Shown piece after piece: positions 23,398 through 36,619 of a stretch of 64,000 nucleotides of DNA. The position numbers and the translations under genes were made by a program. Source of the DNA: Pseudomonas fluorescens. Its GTDB lineage: Bacteria; Pseudomonadota; Gammaproteobacteria; Pseudomonadales; Pseudomonadaceae. The notes beneath the pieces are model-generated. The model ran no database searches, had not been told where the DNA came from, and was given only the letters and a program-made list of their open reading frames with translations. Numbering within the stretch: position 1 is the stretch's first letter; the number at the start of each line of letters is the position of its first letter. Where the stretch lies: contig NZ_CABVHQ010000017.1 in assembly GCF_902497895.1 (NCBI RefSeq), forward strand, positions 33,535-97,534, given 5' to 3'.

Positions 23398-23426
23398 TGG
23401 ATAAGTGGACGCTCGGTCGCTACAAT
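23398..23426 (+). promoter_or_regulatory. Possible dnaA promoter overlapping a DnaA box
   Basis: TACAAT at 23421-23426 is a good -10; a -35 at the standard distance (TGGATA, 23398-23403) is poor and lies within the exact DnaA box 23396-23404. This layout would suit autorepression by DnaA, but the -35 is weak. Confidence 0.4.
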
Positions 23427-23471
23427 GGCGACTGTTTTTGCCTCACCGGCTTTCAAACTTAGGGGATATCC

Positions 23472-24986
23472 GTGTCAGTGGAACTTTGGCAGCAGTGCGT
23501 GGAGCTTCTGCGCGATGAGCTGCCTGCCCAGCAATTCAACACTTGGATCCGTCCACTACAGGTCGAAGCCGAAGGCGACGAGTTGCGTGTTTACGCACCC
23601 AATCGTTTTGTTCTCGATTGGGTCAACGAAAAGTACCTGGGTCGCGTGCTCGAGTTGCTCGATGAGCACGGCAATGGCCTGGCACCTGCGCTTTCCTTAT
23701 TAATAGGCAGCAAGCGCAGTTCGGCACCTCGTGCTGCACCTAATGCGCCTTTGGCGGCCGCGGCTTCTCAAGCGCAGGCTGCCGCCGCTCCTGTGGTCAA
23801 TGCTCCGGCACCGAGTGCGCCTGCCAAACGGGCTATGCACAAGGCCGCAGAGGTCAGTGAAGAGCCTTCTCGCGACAGCTTCGACCCCATGGCCGGCGCC
23901 AGCTCGCAACAGGCCCCGGTACGCGCCGAGCAGCGCACGGTGCAGGTTGAGGGCGCGCTCAAGCACACCAGCTACCTGAACCGCACCTTTACCTTCGAGA
24001 ACTTCGTCGAAGGTAAGTCCAACCAGTTGGCCCGGGCTGCGGCCTGGCAGGTAGCCGACAATCCCAAGCATGGTTACAACCCGCTGTTCCTTTATGGCGG
24101 CGTTGGCTTGGGTAAAACTCACTTGATGCACGCTGTGGGTAACCACCTATTAAAGAAGAACCCGAATGCCAAGGTCGTGTACCTGCATTCCGAGCGCTTC
24201 GTGGCGGACATGGTCAAAGCGTTGCAGCTCAACGCAATCAACGAATTCAAGCGCTTCTACCGTTCGGTCGATGCACTGCTGATCGATGACATCCAGTTCT
24301 TCGCCCGCAAGGAACGTTCCCAGGAAGAATTCTTCCACACGTTCAACGCACTGCTTGAAGGTGGCCAGCAGGTCATCCTCACCAGTGACCGTTATCCTAA
24401 AGAAATCGAAGGCCTTGAAGAGCGCTTGAAGTCGCGCTTCGGCTGGGGGTTGACGGTGGCCGTGGAGCCGCCGGAACTTGAAACCCGGGTTGCGATTCTG
24501 ATGAAGAAGGCAGACCAGGCCAAAGTCGATCTGCCCCATGATGCTGCGTTCTTCATTGCGCAGCGTATTCGCTCCAACGTGCGAGAGCTCGAAGGCGCGC
24601 TCAAGCGGGTCATCGCCCACTCACACTTCATGGGCCGCGACATCACCATCGAGTTGATTCGCGAATCCTTGAAGGACCTGCTGGCGCTGCAGGATAAACT
24701 GGTCTCTGTGGATAACATTCAGCGCACGGTCGCCGAATACTACAAGATCAAGATTTCCGACTTGCTGTCCAAGCGCCGCTCGCGCTCGGTCGCACGTCCG
24801 CGCCAGGTAGCGATGGCATTGTCCAAAGAGCTGACCAACCACAGCCTGCCGGAAATCGGCGATGTGTTCGGTGGCCGAGATCACACCACGGTCTTGCACG
24901 CATGCCGCAAGATCAACGAGCTCAAGGAATCCGACGCGGACATCCGCGAGGACTACAAGAACCTGCTGCGTACACTGACCACTTGA
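23472..24986 (+). CDS. dnaA: Chromosomal replication initiator protein DnaA
   Basis: 504 residues from the GTG at 23472 ([18 protein letters not shown]) with a GGGGAT ribosome site. Domain I about 1-85; an Ala/Pro-rich linker (about 90-160); AAA+ domain with Walker [11 protein letters not shown] (about 207) and Walker [12 protein letters not shown]-terminal DNA-binding domain with [11 protein letters not shown] and [13 protein letters not shown]. It binds the TTATCCACA boxes next door and opens the origin. It has one exact box inside its own coding sequence (24707). Confidence 0.99.
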   Translation: MSVELWQQCVELLRDELPAQQFNTWIRPLQVEAEGDELRVYAPNRFVLDWVNEKYLGRVLELLDEHGNGLAPALSLLIGSKRSSAPRAAPNAPLAAAASQAQAAAAPVVNAPAPSAPAKRAMHKAAEVSEEPSRDSFDPMAGASSQQAPVRAEQRTVQVEGALKHTSYLNRTFTFENFVEGKSNQLARAAAWQVADNPKHGYNPLFLYGGVGLGKTHLMHAVGNHLLKKNPNAKVVYLHSERFVADMVKALQLNAINEFKRFYRSVDALLIDDIQFFARKERSQEEFFHTFNALLEGGQQVILTSDRYPKEIEGLEERLKSRFGWGLTVAVEPPELETRVAILMKKADQAKVDLPHDAAFFIAQRIRSNVRELEGALKRVIAHSHFMGRDITIELIRESLKDLLALQDKLVSVDNIQRTVAEYYKIKISDLLSKRRSRSVARPRQVAMALSKELTNHSLPEIGDVFGGRDHTTVLHACRKINELKESDADIREDYKNLLRTLTT

Positions 24987-25025
24987 TGAACATCAGCGCA
25001 GCTTATTAAGGCAAGGGACTAGACC

Positions 25026-26129
25026 ATGCATTTCACCATTCAACGCGAAGCCCTGTTGAAACCCCTGCAACTGGTCGCAGGCGTCGTCGAGCGCCGCCAG
25101 ACCTTGCCGGTGCTTTCCAACGTGCTGTTGGTTGTCGAGGGCCAGCAATTGTCGCTGACCGGTACTGACCTGGAAGTCGAGCTGGTCGGTCGTGTGCAAC
25201 TCGAAGAGCCTGCCGAGCCAGGCGAAATCACTGTCCCGGCGCGCAAGCTGATGGACATCTGCAAGAGCCTGCCAAACGACGCCCTGATCGACATCAAGGT
25301 TGATGAGCAGAAGCTTGTGGTGAAAGCCGGCCGTAGCCGCTTCACCTTGTCCACCTTGCCAGCCAACGATTTCCCGACGGTCGAAGAAGGCCCGGGTTCG
25401 CTGACCTGCAGCCTTGAGCAAAGCAAGCTGCGTCGTTTGATCGAACGCACCAGCTTCGCCATGGCTCAGCAGGACGTGCGCTACTACCTCAACGGCATGC
25501 TGCTGGAAGTGTCTGCCGGCATCATCCGCGCGGTCGCCACCGATGGCCACCGTCTGGCAATGTGCTCGATGCAGGCCGATATCGGTCAGCCTGACCGTCA
25601 TCAGGTCATCGTGCCGCGCAAAGGTATCCTGGAGCTGGCACGCCTGCTGACCGAGCCGGACGGTCTGGTCAGCATCGTCCTGGGTCAACATCACATTCGT
25701 GCCACCACCGGCGAGTTCACCTTCACCTCCAAGCTGGTTGACGGCAAGTTCCCGGATTACGAGCGCGTGCTGCCTAAAGGCGGTGACAAGCTGGTACTCG
25801 GCGATCGTCAGGCGCTGCGTGAAGCTTTCAGCCGTACCGCGATTCTCTCCAACGAGAAGTACCGTGGCATTCGTTTGCAACTGGCCAACGGTCAGCTGAA
25901 GATCCAGGCAAATAACCCTGAACAGGAAGAAGCCGAAGAAGAAGTGGGAGTCGAATATAACGGCGGCCCGCTGGAGATTGGTTTCAACGTCAGCTACTTG
26001 CTTGATGTGCTGGGTGTGATGACCACCGAACAGGTTCGCCTGATTCTGTCCGACTCCAACAGCAGCGCATTGGTGCAAGAGTCAGACAACGACGACTCGG
26101 CTTACGTTGTAATGCCGATGCGCCTGTAA
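25026..26129 (+). CDS. dnaN: DNA polymerase III beta sliding clamp
   Basis: 367 residues, normal length. Three repeated clamp domains; begins MHFTIQREALLKPLQLVAGVVERRQTLPVLSN and ends AYVVMPMRL, the conserved C-terminus that borders the client-binding pocket. 39 bases after dnaA, probably co-transcribed. Confidence 0.99.
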   Translation: MHFTIQREALLKPLQLVAGVVERRQTLPVLSNVLLVVEGQQLSLTGTDLEVELVGRVQLEEPAEPGEITVPARKLMDICKSLPNDALIDIKVDEQKLVVKAGRSRFTLSTLPANDFPTVEEGPGSLTCSLEQSKLRRLIERTSFAMAQQDVRYYLNGMLLEVSAGIIRAVATDGHRLAMCSMQADIGQPDRHQVIVPRKGILELARLLTEPDGLVSIVLGQHHIRATTGEFTFTSKLVDGKFPDYERVLPKGGDKLVLGDRQALREAFSRTAILSNEKYRGIRLQLANGQLKIQANNPEQEEAEEEVGVEYNGGPLEIGFNVSYLLDVLGVMTTEQVRLILSDSNSSALVQESDNDDSAYVVMPMRL

Positions 26130-26149
26130 ACATGTTCAGCAGAAGCTAG

Positions 26150-29675
<3,526 letters not shown>

Positions 29676-29696
29676 TCAGGTGTGACGTGCTGAAAT

Positions 29697-29731
29697 AAAA
29701 AAAGGCCAACGCTAAGCGTTGGCCTTTTTTT
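29697..29731. terminator. Terminator after gyrB (bidirectional)
   Basis: Perfect 16-bp repeat AAAAAAAGGCCAACGC / GCGTTGGCCTTTTTTT with a 3-base loop, 21 bases after the gyrB stop; T-run on both strands. Confidence 0.93.
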
Positions 29732-29772
29732 GTTCAGTATTCGCAGACGTATGCAGTGTCTATCTGGACGCC

Positions 29773-29867
29773 AAGATCGCAGCTTGCGGCAGCTCCTACG
29801 AGATAGGGTAATCGCGAAATGTGTGGCGTGCTCGGTCCTGTAGGAGCTGCCGCAGGCTGCGATCTTT
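29773..29867. repeat. REP pair, family A (inverted)
   Basis: Inverted copies at about 29773-29799 and 29840-29866 of the GATCGCAGCYTGCGGCAG repeat, between the two terminators of the gyrB-acyltransferase gap. The left copy reads CTTGCGG. Confidence 0.88.
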
Positions 29868-29905
29868 TGATCTTTTTGCGTGCTAGCGCTCTTTTCACCA
29901 GGCAG

Positions 29906-29936
29906 AAAAAAACCGGCTATAAAAGCCGGTTTTTTT
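29906..29936. terminator. Second bidirectional terminator in the gap
   Basis: AAAAAAACCGGCT / AGCCGGTTTTTTT (13 bp, 5-base loop). Oriented to stop transcription of the minus-strand acyltransferase gene as well as gyrB read-through. Confidence 0.88.
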
Positions 29937-30065
29937 ATCGTCGCAAAAAACTTATGCACGGTTTTCGTTATTTTATGTTCTTAAGAAATATATATATAAA
30001 TCATAATCTTACAGTTGAAATTTGACGTTTTTGAACGAAGTTGCACACAGGTTATCCACAGAATC

Positions 30066-30836
30066 TCAGATGGCCACTTTTTCCGGTTCCGCAGTGATAG
30101 GCGGCAAGGACCCCATGTTCCGCTGAGTCTGCTCGTTCCAGGCGGCAGCCCGGTCATTGAGCTCGGCGATAGCACGGGGTCCGGTGCCTGCGGCATACAT
30201 CGGCGCGCCGATCACCACGGTGATGGTGCCGGGCTTTTTAGCCCAGCCAGCCTTCGGCCAGAACTTGCCGGCGTTGTGCGCAATGGGCAGAACCGGCAAT
30301 GCAGCGTTGACCGCCAATGCGGTACCACCACGTGAGAATTTTCCGATCTTGCCGAACGGAACCCGCGTGCCTTCCGGAAAGATCAGGACCCAGACGCCAT
30401 CCTTGAGCAGTTCGTCGCCCTTCTTTGCCACATGCTTGAGCGCCGCCTTGGGGTTGTCACGGTCAATGGCGATCGGTCGCAGCATGGCCATCGCCCAACC
30501 GAAGAACGGCACATAGAGCAGTTCGCGCTTGAGCACCTGGCTCAAGGGCTCGAAGTAGGCCGACAGAAAGAATGTCTCCCAGGTGCTCTGGTGGTTCGAC
30601 AGAATCACGCACGGCTGATCAGGCACGTTCTCGGCGCCTTGTACTTCATAGCGAATACCGAGGAACACCTTGCTCAGCCACAGCGCACAACGGCACCAGT
30701 ACACGTTGATAAAACGATAACGGGCCTTGAACGGTAAAAAAGGTGCAATAAAAAAGCTCAGGCTGCACCAGAGCAACGAGGTGGTGCCCAGCAGCAGGTA
30801 AAAGAAAAAAGTCCGGATTGCCTGCAAGATCGACAT
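30066..30836 (-). CDS. plsC: 1-acyl-sn-glycerol-3-phosphate acyltransferase (PlsC / HdtS type)
   Basis: 256 residues. N-terminal hydrophobic segment (about 7-35), then acyltransferase motifs SNHQSTWETFF (about 80-90) and VLIFPEGTR (about 155). It makes phosphatidic acid from lysophosphatidic acid at the inner membrane. The first motif is NHx4E, not the commoner NHx4D. The same locus in P. aeruginosa (PA0005) encodes a lysophosphatidate acyltransferase, and the P. fluorescens F113 counterpart, HdtS, was also reported to affect acyl-homoserine-lactone production. Runs on the lagging strand together with gmhB. Confidence 0.9.
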   Translation of the reverse strand: MSILQAIRTFFFYLLLGTTSLLWCSLSFFIAPFLPFKARYRFINVYWCRCALWLSKVFLGIRYEVQGAENVPDQPCVILSNHQSTWETFFLSAYFEPLSQVLKRELLYVPFFGWAMAMLRPIAIDRDNPKAALKHVAKKGDELLKDGVWVLIFPEGTRVPFGKIGKFSRGGTALAVNAALPVLPIAHNAGKFWPKAGWAKKPGTITVVIGAPMYAAGTGPRAIAELNDRAAAWNEQTQRNMGSLPPITAEPEKVAI

Positions 30837-30902
30837 AGCGGCATTTGCCTATTAAAAGCGCACTCCCGAACTGTCCTTGGTCAGGATGTCGTCAGAAGAG
30901 CT

Positions 30903-31436
30903 TTAATTGTGGATAAGTTCAGCGGCAACTGCCGCCAGATCGTCAAAAATCAAGGTGCCTACCGGTAGGGTTTTACCCAGAGTCTTTTCGCCTTTACCGG
31001 TTTTTACCAAAACTGGCTGACAGTCGACGGCTTTTGCGGCTTCCAGGTCACCGAGAGTGTCGCCGACAAACCATAGGTTGGTCAGCGCCACGTCGTAATG
31101 AGCGGCAATGGTTTTCAGCATGCCGGGTTTGGGCTTGCGGCATTCGCAGCCATCATCCGGCCCGTGAGGGCAATAAACGATGAGCCCGACTTCTCCGCCC
31201 TGCTCCGCTACTAGCGAGCGCAAACGCGCGTGCATGGCGTCCAGGATGGCGATGTCGTAATAGCCGCGAGCAATGCCCGACTGGTTGGTAGCGACGGCTA
31301 CCGTCCAGCCGGCTTTGCTCAACTGCGCGATGGCTTCGATCGAGCCGGGAAGCGGAATCCACTCCTCCACTGACTTGATGTAAGCGTCGGAGTCGTAATT
31401 GATCACCCCGTCCCGATCGAGAATCAGCAGTTTCAA
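30903..31436 (-). CDS. gmhB: D-glycero-beta-D-manno-heptose-1,7-bisphosphate 7-phosphatase
   Basis: 177 residues from the TTG at 31436 (MKLLILDRDGVINYDSDAY), which has an AAGGGGCGGAG ribosome site; a TTG at 31454 directly after the glyS stop is the alternative. HAD motif LDRDGVIN (about 5-12), SGIARGYY, the zinc-binding CPHGPDDGCECRKPKPG (about 100-116) and the late aspartates in VGDTLGDLEAA. It dephosphorylates heptose bisphosphate in the ADP-heptose (LPS core) pathway. An exact DnaA box lies at its 3' end (30908). Confidence 0.93.
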   Translation of the reverse strand: MKLLILDRDGVINYDSDAYIKSVEEWIPLPGSIEAIAQLSKAGWTVAVATNQSGIARGYYDIAILDAMHARLRSLVAEQGGEVGLIVYCPHGPDDGCECRKPKPGMLKTIAAHYDVALTNLWFVGDTLGDLEAAKAVDCQPVLVKTGKGEKTLGKTLPVGTLIFDDLAAVAAELIHN

Positions 31437-31454
31437 ACTCCGCCCCTTAAACAA

Positions 31455-33509
31455 TCAGCCCAACAGCGAAATATCGGCGACACCGAGGAACAGCCCACGC
31501 AGACGCGCCAGCAACGCATAACGGTTGGCACGTACCTTGGCATCTTCAGCGTTGACCATCACTGCTTCAAAGAACGCATCGACCGGCTCGCGCAGCGCTG
31601 CCAGACGTGCCAGCGATTCGCTGTACTGACGCGCCGCAGCCATTGGCTGGACCGCCTGATCAGCCTGCTGGATCGCCGAGTACAGCGAAAACTCGTTGGC
31701 GTTGTCGAAGTACTTGGCTTCGACGATGCTCGGGATCGTGCCTTCGGCCTTGCTCAGCAGGTTCGATACGCGTTTGTTCACCGCCGCCAGTGCCGCGGCT
31801 TCCGGCAATTTGCGGAACGCCTCGACGGCTTGCACGCGTTGATCGAAGTCCAGTGCCGAACCCGGTTTCAGGGCGCGAACCGACAGGTAAGTGCCCACAT
31901 CCACGCCTTCGTCTTCGTAACGTGCACGCAGACGGTCGAAGACGAACTCCAGCACCAGGTCGGCCAGACCGGCCGCTTTGACCTTGGCGCCGAATGCGTT
32001 GACGGCGAACGCCACCGCTTCGGTCAGGTCCAGATCGAGCTTCTTGTCGATCAGGATCCGCAGTACGCCAAGGGCAGCACGGCGCAAGGCGTACGGGTCT
32101 TTGCTGCCGGTCGGCAGCATGCCGATACCGAAAATACCCACCAGGGTGTCGAGCTTGTCGGCGATCGCCACGGCCGCACCGGTAACAGTGGTCGGCAGTT
32201 CAGCGCCGGCACCGCGCGGCATGTATTGCTCGTTCAGCGCCAGGGCCACGTCTTGCGGCTCGCCGTCGTTGAGGGCGTAGTAGTAACCGGCGACACCTTG
32301 CATCTCCGGGAACTCACCGACCATCTCGGTCGCCAGGTCGCACTTGGACAGCAGGCCGGCGCGAGCTGCACGGGTTGCGTCGCCGCCGATGCGTTGAGCG
32401 ATGAATGCTGCCAGTTTGGAAACCCGCTCGGCTTTGTCGAACACACTGCCCAGTTTTTCCTGGAACACCACGTTCTGCAGGCGCAGGTTGAAGCTCTCGA
32501 GTTTCTGCTTCTTGTCTTGCTTGAAGAAGAACTCGGCATCGGTCAGACGCGGGCGAACCACCTTCTCGTTACCCGAGATGATCTGCTGCGGGTCTTTGCT
32601 TTCGATGTTGGCCACAGTGATGAAGCGTGGCAGCAACTTGCCGTCGGCATCCAGCAGGCAGAAATACTTCTGGTTGTCCTGCATGGTGGTGATCAGGGCT
32701 TCCTGCGGCACCTCGAGGAACCGCTCTTCGAACGAACAGACCAGCGGCACCGGCCATTCCACCAGCGCGGTCACTTCGTCGAGGAGGCTCGGCGGCACGA
32801 TCGCCGTACCTTCCTGCAGCGCCGCCAACTCGGCAGTGCGCTTGCTGATCAGCTCGCGACGCTCGTTGGAGTCCGCCAGCACGTAAGCCGCGCGCAGGTC
32901 TTGCAGGTAGTTGGCCGGCGCGGTGATACGCACGCTTTCCGGGTGATGGAAGCGGTGCCCACGGGAGTCACGACCGGCTTTCTGGGCGAGAATGGTGCAA
33001 TCGATGACCTGGTCACCGAGCAGCATGACCAGCCACTGGGTCGGGCGAACGAACTCTTCCTTGCGCGCGCCCCAGCGCATGCGCTTGGGAATCGGCAGGT
33101 CGTTAAGAGAATCTTCGACGATGGTCGGCAGCAGACTGGCGGTCGGCTTGCCTTCGATGCGCTGGCTGTAGCGCAGTTTCGCGCCGCTCTGATCGATTTC
33201 GCTCAGATCAACCCCGCACTTCTTGGCGAAGCCCAGGGCGGCCTGGGTCGGATTGCCTTCGGCATCGAACGCCGCCTGACGTGGCGGGCCATCGAGGTTG
33301 ATACTGCGATCCGGCTGGTGAGTGGCCAGTGCAGTGATCAACACGGCCAGACGACGCGGCGCGGCGTAGACGGTTTTGGTCTCGTAGTTCAGGCCAGCGG
33401 CTTGCAGGCCTTTGTCGATACCGGCGAGGAACGCCTCAGCCAGAGTATTCAGGGCTTTGGGTGGCAGTTCTTCGGTGCCCAGTTCAACCAGAAAATCTTG
33501 AGCACTCAT
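31455..33509 (-). CDS. glyS: Glycyl-tRNA synthetase beta subunit
   Basis: 684 residues. Begins [19 protein letters not shown], the family start, with the HD-like helical region in the middle and a C-terminal DALR-type anticodon-binding domain (about 575-680). Forms the alpha2beta2 glycyl-tRNA synthetase with GlyQ. Overlaps the glyQ 3' end by 4 bases. Confidence 0.98.
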   Translation of the reverse strand: MSAQDFLVELGTEELPPKALNTLAEAFLAGIDKGLQAAGLNYETKTVYAAPRRLAVLITALATHQPDRSINLDGPPRQAAFDAEGNPTQAALGFAKKCGVDLSEIDQSGAKLRYSQRIEGKPTASLLPTIVEDSLNDLPIPKRMRWGARKEEFVRPTQWLVMLLGDQVIDCTILAQKAGRDSRGHRFHHPESVRITAPANYLQDLRAAYVLADSNERRELISKRTAELAALQEGTAIVPPSLLDEVTALVEWPVPLVCSFEERFLEVPQEALITTMQDNQKYFCLLDADGKLLPRFITVANIESKDPQQIISGNEKVVRPRLTDAEFFFKQDKKQKLESFNLRLQNVVFQEKLGSVFDKAERVSKLAAFIAQRIGGDATRAARAGLLSKCDLATEMVGEFPEMQGVAGYYYALNDGEPQDVALALNEQYMPRGAGAELPTTVTGAAVAIADKLDTLVGIFGIGMLPTGSKDPYALRRAALGVLRILIDKKLDLDLTEAVAFAVNAFGAKVKAAGLADLVLEFVFDRLRARYEDEGVDVGTYLSVRALKPGSALDFDQRVQAVEAFRKLPEAAALAAVNKRVSNLLSKAEGTIPSIVEAKYFDNANEFSLYSAIQQADQAVQPMAAARQYSESLARLAALREPVDAFFEAVMVNAEDAKVRANRYALLARLRGLFLGVADISLLG

Positions 33510-34459
33510 TGTGCAGCCTCCAGCTTAGCCAACACTTCATCACGCAGATCCGGGGTCGCCATCGGGAAGCCCAGCTTGGCGCGAGCCTGCAGATAGGCCT
33601 GCGCCACGGAACGCGCCAGGGTGCGTACACGCAGAATGTATTGCTGACGCGCAGTGACCGAGATCGCCCGGCGAGCATCCAGCAGGTTGAAAGTGTGCGA
33701 AGCCTTGAGGACCATTTCGTAGCTTGGCAGCGGCAACGGCTGCTCGAGTTCGATCAAACGCTTGGCTTCGCTTTCATAGAAGTCGAACAGCTCGAACAGC
33801 TTCTCGACGTTGGCCTGCTCGAAGTTGTAGGTCGACTGCTCCACTTCGTTCTGGTGGAACACGTCGCCATAGGTCACCTTGCCGAACGGGCCGTCAGCCC
33901 AGACCAGGTCGTAGACCGAGTCCACGCCCTGCAGGTACATGGCCAGACGCTCGAGACCGTAAGTGATTTCGCCGGTCACCGGGTAGCACTCGATGCCCCC
34001 CGCCTGCTGGAAGTAAGTGAACTGAGTCACTTCCATGCCGTTGAGCCAGACTTCCCAGCCCAGACCCCAGGCACCGAGGGTCGGCGATTCCCAGTTGTCT
34101 TCGACGAAGCGGATGTCGTGCACCAGCGGGTCGAGACCGACGTGCTTGAGCGAGCCCAGGTACAGTTCCTGGAAATTGTCCGGGTTTGGCTTCAATACCA
34201 CCTGGAACTGGTAGTAGTGCTGCAAACGGTTCGGGTTTTCGCCGTAGCGGCCATCAGTCGGACGCCGACTGGGCTGCACATAAGCGGCGTTCCAGGTTTC
34301 CGGGCCGATGGCCCGCAGGAATGTGGCGGTGTGGAAAGTGCCGGCGCCTACTTCCATATCGTAGGGCTGAAGTACCACACAACCTTGCTCGGCCCAGTAT
34401 TGCTGGAGGGCGAGGATCAAGTCTTGGAAGGTACGCACGGCTGGCGTAGGCTGGCTCAC
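33506..34459 (-). CDS. glyQ: Glycyl-tRNA synthetase alpha subunit
   Basis: 317 residues from the GTG at 34459 ([22 protein letters not shown]), with AGGGGAA just upstream; the longer frame to 34591 crosses into tag and is not family-like. Class II synthetase catalytic core: [58 protein letters not shown]. Overlaps glyS by 4 bases. Divergent from tag. Confidence 0.97.
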   Translation of the reverse strand: MSQPTPAVRTFQDLILALQQYWAEQGCVVLQPYDMEVGAGTFHTATFLRAIGPETWNAAYVQPSRRPTDGRYGENPNRLQHYYQFQVVLKPNPDNFQELYLGSLKHVGLDPLVHDIRFVEDNWESPTLGAWGLGWEVWLNGMEVTQFTYFQQAGGIECYPVTGEITYGLERLAMYLQGVDSVYDLVWADGPFGKVTYGDVFHQNEVEQSTYNFEQANVEKLFELFDFYESEAKRLIELEQPLPLPSYEMVLKASHTFNLLDARRAISVTARQQYILRVRTLARSVAQAYLQARAKLGFPMATPDLRDEVLAKLEAAQ

Positions 34460-34540
34460 GAAATTCCCCTGTTTCTTGGGCTGCGATTTAAAGAGCGGGA
34501 GTATACCCGATTCGTTCGTGCACACGCCCCCTGGAGCCTT

Positions 34541-35098
34541 ATGCCACGCTGCTTTTGGTGTTCCGAAGATCCGCTGTACATGGCTTATCACGATCAGGAG
34601 TGGGGCGTGCCGCTACGCGATGCGCAGCGCTTGTTCGAGTTGCTTTTGCTTGAAGGGTTCCAGGCCGGCCTATCGTGGATCACTGTGCTAAGGAAACGCG
34701 AGCGTTATCGTGAGGTGCTGTTTGGTTTCGACGTACAGCGCGTGGCACAGATGAGCGATGCGGAAATCGATGAACTGATGCTCGATCCGGGGATCATCCG
34801 CAATCGCCTGAAACTCAACGCCGCCCGGCGCAATGCCCAAGCCTGGTTGGCGCTGGAGGATCCGGTGGAGTTTCTCTGGTCCTTCGTCGGTGGCGCTCCG
34901 AAGATCAATCATTTCAAGGATCGTAGCGAAGTACCGGCCGTGACGGCGGTCGCTGTGGAGATGAGCAAAGGTCTGAAAAAGGCCGGTTTCACCTTCGTCG
35001 GTCCGACCATTTGCTATGCGCTGATGCAGGCCTCGGGCATGGTCATGGACCACACCCGGGATTGCGATTGCTACGCGACCCTGGCGAACGGCGGTTAG
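34541..35098 (+). CDS. tag: DNA-3-methyladenine glycosylase I
   Basis: 185 residues from the ATG at 34541 (CCTGGAG ribosome site). Begins [24 protein letters not shown] and contains [20 protein letters not shown], the family signature; it ends with the zinc-binding DHTRDCDC. It removes 3-methyladenine from alkylated DNA. The gene is the 3' part of a much longer open frame that runs antisense through glyQ. Confidence 0.96.
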   Translation: MPRCFWCSEDPLYMAYHDQEWGVPLRDAQRLFELLLLEGFQAGLSWITVLRKRERYREVLFGFDVQRVAQMSDAEIDELMLDPGIIRNRLKLNAARRNAQAWLALEDPVEFLWSFVGGAPKINHFKDRSEVPAVTAVAVEMSKGLKKAGFTFVGPTICYALMQASGMVMDHTRDCDCYATLANGG

Positions 35099-35138
35099 AA
35101 TAGCCGCCTCGCGCACAGCACAAGATCAGGAGTGACCT

Positions 35139-36026
35139 GTGGATAAGTTAAAAGGCGTCTTGCTGGTAGGCGCTCTACGGGTGTTTGCCCTGCTCCCATG
35201 GTGGGCAGTGCAGGCAGTCGGCTCGGCCCTTGGCTGGGCGATGTGGAAAACCCCTAACCGTTCCCGCGATGTGGTGCGGATCAACCTGGCCAAGTGCTTC
35301 CCGGAAATGGATCCGGCCGAGCGCGAGCGTTTGGTCGGCCAGAGCCTGAAAGACATCGGCAAGTCCCTCACCGAAAGCGCCTGCGCCTGGATCTGGCCCG
35401 CCCAGCGCTCCATCGATCTGGTGCGGGAAGTCGAAGGCCTCGACGTGCTTAAAGAGGCGTTGGCCTCAGGCAAAGGGGTTGTCGGTATCACCAGCCACCT
35501 CGGCAACTGGGAAGTGTTGAACCACTTCTATTGCAGCCAGTGCAAACCGATCATTTTCTATCGACCACCCAAGCTCAAGGCGGTGGACGACTTGCTGCGC
35601 AAGCAGCGGGTGCAATTGGGCAACCGCGTCGCCGCGTCCACCAAGGAAGGCATCCTCAGTGTGATCAAGGAAGTGCGCAAAGGGGGGGCAGTGGGTATCC
35701 CGGCTGACCCGGAACCGTCCGAATCGGCCGGGATTTTCGTGCCGTTCTTTGCCACTCAAGCGCTGACCAGCAAATTCGTCCCGAACATGCTCGCCGGTGG
35801 CAAAGCCGTCGGGGTGTTCCTGCATGCCCTGCGCCTGCCCGACGGTTCGGGTTACAAAGTGATCCTCGAAGCCGCACCGGAGGCGATGTACAGCACCGAT
35901 ACCGAGACTTCATGTGCGGCAATGAGCCAGGTCGTCGAGAAATACGTGCGCGCTTATCCAAGCCAGTACATGTGGAGCATGAAGCGCTTCAAGAAACGTC
36001 CGCCGGGCGAGGAGCGCTGGTACTGA
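35139..36026 (+). CDS. Lipid A secondary acyltransferase (LpxL/HtrB family)
   Basis: 295 residues from the GTG at 35139 (GGAG ribosome site). N-terminal membrane segment (VLLVGALRVFALLPWWAVQAVGSALGW), the catalytic HX4E motif in GITSHLGNWEVL (about 115-120) and PADPEPSESAGIFVPFF. Transfers a secondary acyl chain in lipid A; the syntenic P. aeruginosa gene (PA0011) is htrB1. The start codon lies inside an exact DnaA box (35138-35146). 40 bases after tag. Confidence 0.9.
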   Translation: MDKLKGVLLVGALRVFALLPWWAVQAVGSALGWAMWKTPNRSRDVVRINLAKCFPEMDPAERERLVGQSLKDIGKSLTESACAWIWPAQRSIDLVREVEGLDVLKEALASGKGVVGITSHLGNWEVLNHFYCSQCKPIIFYRPPKLKAVDDLLRKQRVQLGNRVAASTKEGILSVIKEVRKGGAVGIPADPEPSESAGIFVPFFATQALTSKFVPNMLAGGKAVGVFLHALRLPDGSGYKVILEAAPEAMYSTDTETSCAAMSQVVEKYVRAYPSQYMWSMKRFKKRPPGEERWY

Positions 36027-36060
36027 GGCATTTCTGTGGATGACCCTGGAAAAAAGATCA

Positions 36061-36088
36061 AAAGATCGCAGCCTGCGGCAGCTCCTAC
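36061..36088. repeat. Single REP, family A
   Basis: One unpaired copy of the AAAGATCGCAGCCTGCGGCAG repeat ending in CTCCTAC, followed after 4 bases by an exact TTATCCACA box (36093-36101). It separates the acyltransferase gene and the convergent TPR gene. Confidence 0.85.
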
Positions 36089-36126
36089 AGGGTTATCCAC
36101 AACCGTTCAATCGAGGGCGCAACAGA

Positions 36127-36441
36127 TCATTTCGCCTGACGATCAAGCTTCTTCAAAAATACCGTCATTTCTTTCTCCGCCTGTTTGTCGCCATGCCCGC
36201 GTGCCGCTTCGAGCCCTTGCTCCCAGGCGTGGCGGGCAGCTGGATAATCAGCCAGCGCCTGATGCGCCTTGCCAAGCAGCTTCCAGGCCGCGGAATACTT
36301 CGGATCGAAGTCGACACAGCGCTGAAAATGCTCGGCCGCCTTGGCGTTCTCGCCCAAATCCAGATAACCCTTGCCCAGGCCGAAGCGCAGCAGCGAGTTA
36401 TCCACACCCTTGGCGAGCATTTTTTCCAGGGATTCGAGCAT
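36127..36441 (-). CDS. Tetratricopeptide-repeat protein
   Basis: 104 residues covering about two TPR units: LLRFGLGKGYLDLGENAKAAEHFQRCVDFDP (about 17-48) and SAAWKLLGKAHQALADYPAARHAWEQGLEAA (about 49-79), then a charged C-terminal helix. No signal peptide, so probably cytoplasmic; TPRs mediate protein-protein contact and the partner is unknown. Convergent with the lipid A acyltransferase gene; an exact DnaA box falls in the coding sequence (36398). Confidence 0.85.
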   Translation of the reverse strand: MLESLEKMLAKGVDNSLLRFGLGKGYLDLGENAKAAEHFQRCVDFDPKYSAAWKLLGKAHQALADYPAARHAWEQGLEAARGHGDKQAEKEMTVFLKKLDRQAK

Positions 36442-36497
36442 CGGTGGATTCCTTCTAAGGGTTCATCAGCAGCAATTGTGGGTTTTCAAGATAGCTA

Positions 36498-36589
36498 TCG
36501 CGAGCAAGCTCGCTCCCACGGTGGATTTCTTCCGTACACAAAATCTGTGTCCACTGAAGAACTAATGTGGGAGCGAGCTTGCTCGCGAT
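36498..36589. repeat. REP pair, family B (inverted)
   Basis: TCGCGAGCAAGCTCGCTCCCAC at 36498-36519 and its inverse at 36567-36588, between trkA's 3' end and the TPR gene. A different REP family from the GATCGCAGCC type. Confidence 0.88.
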
Positions 36590-36619
36590 GAGGCCAGACC
36601 AGCCAGCGCAGATTCAGGA

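Larger units (their letters stand above)
22907..23471. other. oriC: Chromosomal replication origin oriC
   Basis: 565-base gap between divergent rpmH and dnaA. Exact DnaA boxes: 23132-23140 (minus), 23249-23257, 23311-23319 and 23324-23332 (plus), 23396-23404 (minus); near-match TTATCCACT at 23264. The AT-rich block at about 23058-23115 (ATATAGAAATAAAG, ATTATTTAAAGC) is the likely unwinding element, lying on the rpmH side of all boxes. Strand switching of genes here and the location next to dnaA agree with oriC in Pseudomonas. Confidence 0.92.
29676..30065. other. Gap between convergent gyrB and acyltransferase genes
   Basis: 390 bases without a gene. It holds two strong bidirectional terminators (29697-29731, 29906-29936), a REP pair between them (29773-29867), then an AT-rich stretch (about 29970-30015, with ATATATATAA) and an exact TTATCCACA at 30052-30060. 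Confidence 0.8.

Noticed and set aside
33461..34540. N-terminal extension of the tag frame (total 545 codons)
   Set aside because: It is antisense to glyQ; the Tag family starts at MPRCFWC (34541), which has its own ribosome site.
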